Source: Mesorhizobium sp. B2-3-12
Lineage (GTDB): Bacteria > Pseudomonadota > Alphaproteobacteria > Rhizobiales > Rhizobiaceae
Assembly: GCF_006442205.1 (NCBI RefSeq)
Contig: NZ_VFVR01000007.1
Coordinates: 248,001-312,000 of the forward strand
DNA: 64,000 bases
Direction: 5' to 3'
This document shows positions 41,602 to 50,000 of this stretch, in pieces. How positions within the stretch are numbered: position 1 is the stretch's first letter; every line of letters begins with the position of its first letter. The notes below the pieces were generated by a model that saw only the letters and a program-made list of their open reading frames with translations, was not told the DNA's origin and made no database searches. The translations under genes and the position numbers were made by a program.

Positions 41602-42768
41602 ATGAAAATGAAGAGCCTTCTTTTCGGTTCCGCGGCGGCCGTGGCCGTTGCCAGCGGCGCGCGCGCCGCTGACGCCCCAGTGGCTGCTGAGGCCGAGCCG
41701 GCCGAATACGTCAGGGTGTGCGAGGTCTACGGCGCCGGTTACCTCTACATCCCTGGCACCGAAACCTGCCTGCGCATCGGCGGCTACGTCCGTTACGATG
41801 TCGGAGCCGGTGACGTCGGATCGTTCGATGGTGCGCGCACACACGACGTGCAAGACGGCGGCGCCCAAGCCACCTGGTACAAGAACACCCGGTTTACACT
41901 AAAGACCTGGACCGGCCAGGAAACGGAGCTCGGTACCCTCAAGACTTACACGGAGACCCGGATTAACTTCGGCGACCGGAACGCCTATTCCGGCCCGGAT
42001 AGTCCCCAGAATTATGCCTCCAACAAAGGCCTGACGTTGAACTTCGCCTGGGTCCAGCTGGGCGGGCTGCGCGTCGGCAAAGACTATTCCGCCTTTGATA
42101 CGTTCATCGGCTATGCCGGCAACGTCATCAATGACACACTCGTTCCCTACGGCGACTTCAACACCAACGTGGTGCAGTACTACTTCGACGTTGGCCAGGG
42201 CCTCTCTGCCGTGGTGTCGCTCGAACAAGGCCAAGGGAAGGTCGGCACGATCGACAGCTATGTTCCCCACGTCGTTGGCGGTGTGAAGTACAAGCAGGGC
42301 TGGGGCGCTATCACCGGCGTCGTCGCTTATGACAGCAACTATGCCGAGGTTGCCGGCAAGGTTCGCATCGACTTCAACGTCACCAAGGACTTGTCCCTGT
42401 TCGGTATGTTCGGCTACGGCAGCGACGGCAACCTCAACGACGACACGACCAACGCCATCCCCGCACATGGCCGCGGTTTCCACAAGGTCTGGGGCGGCAA
42501 CTGGGGCTTCTGGGCCGGCGGCACCTACAAGTTCAACCGGAAAACCTCGTTCAACCTTCAGGTTTCGGGCGACCAGCTGAAGAATTATGGCGTAGCGGCC
42601 AACATTTCTTACGAAGCCGTTCCCGGTTTCACGGTCACGGCCGAAGTTGACTACGTTCATTATGGCGACTTTGGTGTCGCCACGACTAATCCGTCCAACG
42701 TCAACTTTACCAATGCCGACAAGAAGAACAACGTCGGCGGCATCCTCCGCTTCCAACGTTCCTTTTAG
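41602..42768 (+). CDS. Porin, alphaproteobacterial Omp2/RopA-like family
   Basis: 388 residues. Signal peptide MKMKSLLFGSAAAVAVASGARAAD, then VRVCEVYGAGYLYIPGTETC and LRIGGYVRYDVGAG, the hallmark start of Rhizobiales porins with the paired Cys. The C-terminus GGILRFQRSF ends in Phe, as required for outer-membrane assembly. A 16-stranded trimeric porin is expected. Strong SD (GGAGATC) and coding bias suggest high expression. Confidence 0.95.
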   Translation: MKMKSLLFGSAAAVAVASGARAADAPVAAEAEPAEYVRVCEVYGAGYLYIPGTETCLRIGGYVRYDVGAGDVGSFDGARTHDVQDGGAQATWYKNTRFTLKTWTGQETELGTLKTYTETRINFGDRNAYSGPDSPQNYASNKGLTLNFAWVQLGGLRVGKDYSAFDTFIGYAGNVINDTLVPYGDFNTNVVQYYFDVGQGLSAVVSLEQGQGKVGTIDSYVPHVVGGVKYKQGWGAITGVVAYDSNYAEVAGKVRIDFNVTKDLSLFGMFGYGSDGNLNDDTTNAIPAHGRGFHKVWGGNWGFWAGGTYKFNRKTSFNLQVSGDQLKNYGVAANISYEAVPGFTVTAEVDYVHYGDFGVATTNPSNVNFTNADKKNNVGGILRFQRSF

Positions 42769-42967
42769 CGGATCGAGAACCTTGCCGGCGAGGAGGATTT
42801 TTGCGGCATGGCCAATGTGCTCGACGGATCGAGGCAACCGCGTTCGCAGCCCGCAAGGGATAGTTTTCACGAGCGAACCGGTTGAAGCATCAGTGATCCC
42901 GCCCGTATTTTCCGCGTGGATACGGAAAAGCGCCGGCGGGGACGTGAAAGAGGCGGCCTGACGGGCT

Positions 42968-43330
42968 TGCAGAGCGCCCGGCAGGCCGTTCCTCTCCTCC
43001 CAGCTCGGCAGCCACCCGCTGCGCGCGCTCGGAGCGGCTCCTGATGGAGCTGCTGGAATACGACCTTATGTTCCGCCGGGTCGTCGGCATCAGCGTTGAC
43101 GATGCGGCCTGGGATTATCGGTGTCTCGAAGAACCCGCGCCGGTTGCTGGAAGGGAACATTGCGGCGAAGTTCCTTGCAGTGCTGGCGCGTCCGAAGGTG
43201 AATCGGCCTCAGTCGATTTGATCGTTTTCTCGGTCGACGGCACGCTGGTCGAGGCCTGGATCCGATGAAGGGTGTCAAGCCGAAGGACGGCCCAGGGGCG
43301 GTCGTGGCGAGCCGCCGGCGCAAGGCGACG
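42968..43330 (+). pseudogene. IS5-type transposase remnant
   Basis: RSERLLMELLEYDLMFRRVV, GISVDDAAWD, then HFSVDGT-like IVFSVDGTLVEAW and MKGVKPKDG are pieces of a DDE transposase of the IS5/IS1182 type, scattered over frames (breaks near 43105 and 43260). In intact relatives the segment between is KNRDRLLEGNIAAKF, visible here in a shifted frame. It lies between the porin and the conjugative-element block. No inverted repeats were identified. Confidence 0.65.
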
Positions 43331-43799
43331 GGCGCAATGCCGAAGCGGATCTTCTGGTCAGAAGCGATCGAACGCATGCCTCGACCATCGAACCGCAACG
43401 GCAGGTCGGCAGTCGGCTCGAGATTCTTTTCGTTCATGTTCTTGCCCAGGTTGGGATTTTCGTAACACGCGGCGATTGTAGCCGCCTCGTCGGTGCGGGA
43501 AGAACGCTTCCTCGCAGAGCCCTCGATGATGCTGGCTTAGGTCGGGTGCAAAGTGCAGCAGGCTTGAATCAGCGAGGTTGCGCGCTGGGTGCCGGCTCCG
43601 GTGCAAAGACCATCCCCCGCTCTTATCGGCTTAATTCCCTTGTTCCAGCCCGGACCTTTTCGATCAACCCGCTGCGGGGTCGGACTACGCAAGCGTGCCG
43701 TCGCTCACGGCTTCGCCATCGCGATGATCGCGGCCCTGTCTGGACCCGACGGGCGCCTGTCGAGCGGGGAATGGTCCCCGCGAACGGGAGCCAAAACAA
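43331..43799. other. Stretch with no firm gene, possible decayed sequence
   Basis: On the minus strand, around 43500-43380, one frame reads RTDEAATIAACYENPNLGKN, then LEPTADLPLRFDGRGMR, which looks coding but has no start or family. It may be a remnant at the edge of the mobile element. Confidence 0.35.
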
Positions 43800-43988
43800 A
43801 TGTCGCACGAACTCAGCCTCGCTCAGAACCACGCCTGGAACCTTGCCCGCACCCTGATGACGCCGGTCATCCTCTTCAAGGTCGATGACGACGAATACGG
43901 TGTTCTTCCTGCCGACGACCTTGACGGTGACGAGGTCGAGGCGATCTACGAATATTGCCCCTACACAGGGGGCCGGCCGGTTCATTGA
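43800..43988 (+). CDS. Small acidic protein of the conjugative-element block
   Basis: 62 residues. VILFKVDDDEYGVLPADDLD, then GDEVEAIYEYCPYTGG, is a compact acidic sequence. I do not recognise a family. It is the first intact gene of the element backbone and lies 180 bases before the TOPRIM gene. Small acidic proteins in such elements are sometimes anti-restriction factors; there is no direct evidence here. Confidence 0.55.
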   Translation: MSHELSLAQNHAWNLARTLMTPVILFKVDDDEYGVLPADDLDGDEVEAIYEYCPYTGGRPVH

Positions 43989-44167
43989 ACCGGCTTTTCC
44001 CGTCCGGCTTGCCGCAACCAAGCGGCAGGCCGCAAGGGAAGCTCCGCCGCGGCAGAAGCCGCGCCCTTGCCCCCTTTGCTTGTTGCGGCGGTTGCGGCGT
44101 GTTCCGCGAATTGTGCGGAAGAGATAGACTTGGAGAAAGGTCGGCCAAAAGGTGGCCGGGAGAAAGA

Positions 44168-45067
44168 ATGGAAAAAGCAGATATCGAAGAATTGCGAGGC
44201 CGGGTGGGATGTGCGGCCGTGTTGGAGACGGGCGGCTTCGCGATCGATTTGAAGGAAAGCACGCGCAAGGCCGTAAAATATCGGCGCGGCGACGACATCA
44301 TTATAGTCATCCACGACGGCAAGGGCTGGTTTGCCCCGCTCTCGGATGCCAAGGGCGATGTTTATTCGCTCGTCCAACATCTGGACCGCTGCGATTTTCT
44401 GCAAGCCTTGGTGCAGGTCGCGTCGCTCGTCGGTTTCCAGCCGCGTGAACCTGAATGGCAACGGCAATCGCGGGAGACGGAGTTGGATCAGTCGATACCG
44501 GACCGCTGGGCCGTGCGCCGCAGGCCGTGGCGGAGATCGGGGACCTGGCGTTATCTGCGCGACGAGCGACACATTCCCGAGCACGTGATCCGTGCTGCGA
44601 TTGCCCAGAACCTCGTGCGCGAAGGGCCGCGCGGCAGCATGTGGGCGGCTCATCAGAATGACGATGGCGTCGTCACCGGCTGGGAGGAGCGTGGGCCGGA
44701 ATGGCGCGGCTTTGCCTCCGGCGGCAGCAAGGTGCTGTTTCGGTTCGGACAGCAGCATGCGAATCGCATCTGTGTGACCGAAGCAGCAATCGATGCCATG
44801 AGCCTTGCCGCGATCGAGCGGATCCGGCGCGATACGCTCTATGTCAGCACTGGCGGCGGTTGGTCGCCGGCCACCGACAACGCGATACGCCTGTTGGCCA
44901 AACGGCCCGAAGCTCGCCTTGTCGCCGCCACCGACGCCAACGCACAGGGCGAGGCGTTCGTGTCCCGGTTGCGCGAGCTTGCCAGTGAACTCCCCTGTGA
45001 CTTCGAACGTCTAAGGCCCTTGGCCGAGGACTGGAATGCGATGCTGAAGGACGCGGCAACCGCCTAA
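44168..45067 (+). CDS. DUF3991/TOPRIM-domain protein
   Basis: 299 residues from the ATG at 44168, with SD GGGAGAAAG; the frame is open upstream to 43955 but uncharacteristic. N-terminal CHC2-like/DUF3991 region (DDIIIVIHDGKGWFAPLSDA, GDVYSLVQHL). The C-terminal TOPRIM-like domain has ICVTEAAIDAMSLAAIE (Glu) and RLVAATDANAQGE (Asp pair as DxD variant). Such primase-related proteins are standard in rhizobial ICEs and plasmids and probably serve element DNA replication or transfer. Confidence 0.85.
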   Translation: MEKADIEELRGRVGCAAVLETGGFAIDLKESTRKAVKYRRGDDIIIVIHDGKGWFAPLSDAKGDVYSLVQHLDRCDFLQALVQVASLVGFQPREPEWQRQSRETELDQSIPDRWAVRRRPWRRSGTWRYLRDERHIPEHVIRAAIAQNLVREGPRGSMWAAHQNDDGVVTGWEERGPEWRGFASGGSKVLFRFGQQHANRICVTEAAIDAMSLAAIERIRRDTLYVSTGGGWSPATDNAIRLLAKRPEARLVAATDANAQGEAFVSRLRELASELPCDFERLRPLAEDWNAMLKDAATA

Positions 45068-45356
45068 CAGCGCAGATCGGACCTACTGCGGCACGACCTC
45101 CGCCGTCGTCATCGATGCGCAACGGGTGCGCCCAGGCGAGATTGGCTTCTCTTCGGACCGCCTCGACATCGCACTCAACCTGTGGCGCGTAGATCTCCAG
45201 CACAAGCCATGCGTGCTTCGGCATAGGTTCCTGCGGGCCGGTGAACCTGGCGCGAAACCATTCCAGATTGCCGCTGTGGAGCTTCTCGAGCTCTCCCCTC
45301 GTATGCATCTGACCTGAGACGAACACGACTGTCAGCGGCTCGCCGCAAACTGTCAT
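44844..45356 (-). CDS. Uncertain hypothetical gene, convergent with the TOPRIM gene
   Basis: 170 codons from the ATG at 45356. The first 80 residues (TVCGEPLTVVFVSGQMHTRG, KHAWLVLEIYAPQVECDVEA) look coding. The remainder runs antisense through the TOPRIM gene and looks non-native. If real, the gene has lost its stop near 45070. No family recognised. Confidence 0.3.
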   Translation of the reverse strand: MTVCGEPLTVVFVSGQMHTRGELEKLHSGNLEWFRARFTGPQEPMPKHAWLVLEIYAPQVECDVEAVRREANLAWAHPLRIDDDGGGRAAVGPICAVRRLPRPSASHSSPRPRALDVRSHRGVHWQARATGTRTPRPVRWRRWRRQGELRAVWPTGVSRCRWPATNRRQC

Positions 45357-45888
45357 TCTCTTGTTCTCGACAGCCTCTTGTCCCGCCAGCGGCAGGATGA
45401 GCCTGCTTTCCTTTCCCCCGCGCTGACCCCAGAACAAGCCGGAAAGCCTGGACGCGCAAGTCTGCCACAGGCGTCGACAAGCGCGTCATCCCCCGACTGG
45501 ACAAAGCTTCGTCTTTTCGGGCGTGACAGCGTCAGGAATAGGCGTCGAGCAATCCAGGACTGGATCTGTCCTATCCGGCGCTTCCGGTTCGCCGGCCATG
45601 GCGGCGCCATGTTGCGACCAAGACAATGCCGAAGACGCGCCCGTGCGTCATGGGCGTATATCAGCTCGCCCATGCGGCAGAATCAGGGAGAAGGAAAGGA
45701 GAGGGGAGAAAACCCGGCTGCCGCATGCCCGCCAGCCGCGTCAAGTGTGAAGCTTCGCCCGGCTTCGCCGGCACTTGACCCGCCCGGGCGGAGAGGCGGC
45801 CGCAGGAGGGTGTCAGGAAGGGCTGAAGATGATGGTGATTCCGAAGAAGCACCGCGCTCCAGCCCGACGAGGCTGAAGGAGCCCGCCA

Positions 45889-46494
45889 ATGAACCCCGAT
45901 TCTCCGATCCGCAAAGTCTACCAGGGTATCGCCGATCGTCGGCAGATGTTCCGCATGTTCGACCGCCATGCACAGCGTCCTAACCGTTTCGACGCCGACG
46001 CCGGTCCCCTCTATTCCGGCGAATGGTTTGAGCATTCCGAAACCGAGCATGACTATATGTTCAATATCCTGCCGCCGCTCTTCATGAACGGCGAGATGTT
46101 CGCCATGCGCGAATTCCTCCTAGGCCAGATCACCAGCGTGTTTTTCACGCTCAAGATCGATGACCGCATGCGGTATTTTCATGCCTATTGCGATCTTGCT
46201 GACAAGAGGTCGCCCGCGCGCATGCGCGCCGCGATTGTCGAGCGGGAAAGCCGGCCCGTCCGCGCGATGACGCGTGAGGAACGCATCGAGCATATCTGGA
46301 GCTCGACCCACGACGAGTATCGCGGTTACGCCGATCGGCGCTTTCCGCGGGCGCACCGGGGCGGGCGGACAGTCATGTTCTTCGGTCCCGACCGAAGCCA
46401 CGACTTCAAACTGCTTGACCAGCTCACCGACGCGGAAATCGCGGCAAAGCTACCCGTCAATTTGCGCCATCTCCCCATGGCCGTTGCAGCGTGA
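45889..46494 (+). CDS. DUF1419 family protein
   Basis: 201 residues. RQMFRMFDRHAQRPNRFDAD, YSGEWFEHSETEHDYMFNIL and PPLFMNGEMFAMREFL are the conserved core of DUF1419, found on rhizobial plasmids and integrative elements. The function is not known. It is followed 10 bases later by the DUF3085 gene, and preceded by 800 bases without a firm gene. Confidence 0.85.
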   Translation: MNPDSPIRKVYQGIADRRQMFRMFDRHAQRPNRFDADAGPLYSGEWFEHSETEHDYMFNILPPLFMNGEMFAMREFLLGQITSVFFTLKIDDRMRYFHAYCDLADKRSPARMRAAIVERESRPVRAMTREERIEHIWSSTHDEYRGYADRRFPRAHRGGRTVMFFGPDRSHDFKLLDQLTDAEIAAKLPVNLRHLPMAVAA

Positions 46495-46504
46495 GGAGGC
46501 GACG

Positions 46505-46915
46505 ATGTTCACATTTCCCATTGTTGCCGTTCGCAAGGTTATCGAGCGCGGAAAGACCGATGCAGTCAACAACGGTGGATTCCGCAATCCCTATTATGGT
46601 CTCAAACCGGGCGAGGGCGAGAAGCCAGGCCTATGGCTGGTCGGGGACGAAGGGGTTTACCTTCTTTCCAACGGCAAACTTGCCGAGGGTCAGAAGGCCT
46701 TCATCTGCTACGCCGAGGAGTGCAATCCTTCGATCAATCCCGACTCCTGGCACTACAAACGCCAGTATTTTGGGGGCGATGATGGCATCGAGTTCATTGA
46801 TGCGGCCGAGGTCCTCCATCTCCTCGATAAAACACCTGATGCCACGCATCTCTGTGTCCAGCTGACCGACACAAGCATCTCACTCACCCCGACGCGCCAA
46901 CCGCGCCAGCACTAA
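46505..46915 (+). CDS. DUF3085 family protein
   Basis: 136 residues from the ATG at 46505, with SD GAGGAGG. FRNPYYGLKPGEGEKPGLWL and VGDEGVYLLSNGKLAEGQKA match DUF3085, a short protein of conjugative elements without known function. The ATG was chosen over the longer upstream frame because of the SD and the tight spacing from DUF1419. Confidence 0.85.
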   Translation: MFTFPIVAVRKVIERGKTDAVNNGGFRNPYYGLKPGEGEKPGLWLVGDEGVYLLSNGKLAEGQKAFICYAEECNPSINPDSWHYKRQYFGGDDGIEFIDAAEVLHLLDKTPDATHLCVQLTDTSISLTPTRQPRQH

Positions 46916-47002
46916 CCAACTTCACCCCACTGCGCACATGCGCCGCGGCCGATCCCCGATCGGCTGCGTGCTTCCGCGCGCCTTCACTCAGGAGAACTTC
47001 TC

Positions 47003-50000
47003 ATGTCCCATGACGACCCCTTCACCATCGATCTTTTCAGCAACACCGCTCTTTCGTCGGGTCTCGGTCTCGGCGTGACGGCTTTTGCCGGCAATTTCGA
47101 ACCCGATGATGACCCCGATCCGTCGTCGCCCGCGCCAGCGATGCCGGTCGCGGCGATCGCGCGGGCACCTTCGAGGACCTCTAAGGAGCGTGCTTCGAAC
47201 TTCTATCTCGCCGACACCCGTGGCCTGGCCCGGGGCTGGAAGGAGCGGGCCCGGGACAGTGTCGCAGCCATCCGGCTTGCGGCAGCGATCGAGGCCGACG
47301 AGCGTCCTGCCACCGCGCAGGAGCAGGAGCGTTTGATCCGCTTCACCGGTTTCGGTGCCTCCGATCTCGCCAACGGCGTCTTCCGCCGTCCGGGCGAGAT
47401 TGGATTCCGCAAGGGCTGGGACGAGATAGGCTCCGAGCTGGAGTATGCCGTCTGCGAGAGCGATTATGCCTCGCTCGCGCGCTGCACCCAGTACGCCCAT
47501 TTCACGCCCGAATTCATCATCGAGGCGATCTGGTCGGGCCTCCGGCGCATGGGATGGCGCGGTGGCCGTGTGCTGGAACCTGGGATTGGCACGGGGCTGT
47601 TTCCGGCATTGATGCCGGAGGCGCTGCGCAACCTCACCCACGTCACCGGAATCGAACTCGATCCCGTCACGGCACGGATCGCCCGGTTGCTGCAGCCACA
47701 GGCGCGCATCGTCACGGGCGACTTCGCCCGCACCGATCTTCCGTCGAGCTTCGACCTCGCTATCGGGAACCCACCCTTCTCCGATCGCATGGTCCGCTCC
47801 GACAGCGCCTATCGCCCGCTTGGCCTGCGTCTGCACGACTACTTCATCGCCAAGTCCATCGACTTGTTGAAGCCGGGAGCGCTGGCGGCATTTGTCACCA
47901 GTTCCGGCACGATGGACAAGGTCGATGTTTCCGCGCGCGAGCATATCGCGAAAGCCGCGGACCTGATCGCAGCCATCCGCTTGCCCGAAGGCAGCTTCCG
48001 CGCAGACGCCGGCACGGACGTCGTCGTCGACATCCTCTTTTTCCGGAAGCGCAAGGTCGGGGAGCCGGAGGGCGACCTTTCCTGGCTCGACACCGACGAG
48101 GTGCACCCCGCAACCGATGACGAGGGCGCGATCCGCGTTAATCGCTGGTTTGCGCGGCACCCGGACTTCGTCCTCGGCACGCACGCCCTCACATCGGGTC
48201 GTTTCGGCGAGACCTACACTTGCCTGTCGCGCACGGGCGACGATCTCTCCGCCCTGTTGTCGGCCGCGGTCACTCTCCTTCCGGAAGACCGCTATGACGG
48301 CGAACCCACGGAGATCGATTTCGATCTTGAGGATGCGGCCGACGACGCCCCCGTCGATCTTCTGTCCGAGCGCCATGTGCGCGAAGGCAGCTTCTTCTTC
48401 GACAAGGCCCGCGGCCCTATGCAGCTGATCGACGGCGAGCCCATCGCTGTGAAGGTCCGCAAAAGCCGCAGCGCTGATGGGATCCCGGAAAAGCATGTCC
48501 GCATCATTCGCAAGCTGATCCCGATCCGTGACGCGGTGCGCGAAGTGCTCAAGGCGCAGGAGCTCGGTCGGCCCTGGAAGGATCTGCAGGTCAAGCTGCG
48601 TATCGCCTGGTCAAGCTTCGTGCGTGACTTCGGCCCGATCAACCACACCACGGTGTCGATCAGCGAGGATCCGGAGACCGGCGAGACGCGCGAGAGCCAT
48701 CGGCGACCCAACCTCCAACCGTTCCTCGACGATCCCGATTGCTGGCTGGTCGCTGCAATAGAGGACTACGATCTCGAAAGCGATACCGCCAGGCCCGGGC
48801 CGATTTTCACGGAGCGCGTAGTCTCCCCGCCCGCTCCGCCGATCATTACGAGTGCTGCCGACGCGCTCGCGGTTGTCCTCAACGAACGTGGGCGCGTCGA
48901 TCTCGACCATGTCGCCGAGTTGCTGCACCGCGATCCGCAGGACGTTGTCGCTGAGCTCGGCAGCGCGATCTTTTGCGATCCGACCGATGGCTCCTGGCAA
49001 ACGGCAGACGGCTATCTGTCCGGCCATGTCCGCGACAAACTGAAGGTCGCGGAAGCCGCCGCCGCGCTCGATCCGGTCTACGAGCGGAACGTAACGGCAT
49101 TGCAGGGGGTGCAGCCCGCCGACCTTCGCCCCTCCGACATCACTGCCCGTCTCGGCGCACCGTGGATTCCGGCCTCTGACGTTGTCGCCTTCGTCAAGGA
49201 GACGATGGACGCCGACATCAGGATTCACCACATGCCGGAACTGGCATCATGGACCGTAGAGGCGCGTCAACTCGGCTATCTCGCGGTCGGGACCTCCGAA
49301 TGGGGGACGGGACGCCGGCATGCCGGCGAGTTGCTGGCAGATGCACTTAACAGCCGGGTTCCTCAGATATTCGATACGATCAAGGAGGAGATGAGTGAAC
49401 GCCGCGTGCTCAACGTCGTCGATACGGAGGCCGTCAAGGAGAAGCTTCACAAGATCAGGCAAGCGTTCCAGCGCTGGATCTGGTCCGAACCTGATCGCAC
49501 CGAGCGCCTTTCGCGCGTCTACAATGACCGCTTCAACAACATCGCACCCAGAGCCTTCGACGGGTCTCATCTGAAACTTCCAGGCGCCTCGGCCGCCTTT
49601 ACTCTTTATGGCCACCAGATGCGAGGGATCTGGCGCATCATCTCCGCTGGCGCAACCTATCTCGCGCATGCGGTCGGCGCCGGAAAGACGATGACTTTAG
49701 CCGCTGCGATCATGGAACAACGTCGTCTCGGCCTTGTCGCCAAGGCCATGCTCACCGTTCCCGGCCACTGCCTCGCTCAGGTCGCGCGCGAATTCCTGGC
49801 GCTCTATCCGAACGCCCGCATCCTTGTCGCCGACGAGACCAACTTCACCAAGGACAAGCGCGCCCGGTTCCTGTCGCGTGCGGCGACGGCGACATGGGAT
49901 GCGATCATCATCACGCATTCGGCGTTCAAGTTCATCGGTGTCCCTTCGGCCTTCGAGCAGCAGTTGATCCATGATGAGCTGGAGCTGTACGAAAACCTCC

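Noticed and set aside
43331..43799. tRNA gene or attachment site at the element edge
   Set aside because: Looked for cloverleaf-type arms and a direct repeat of a tRNA 3' end; none found by eye.
46988..48496. 502-codon minus-strand open frame opposite the methylase
   Set aside because: Antisense shadow of the intact 1707-residue gene.
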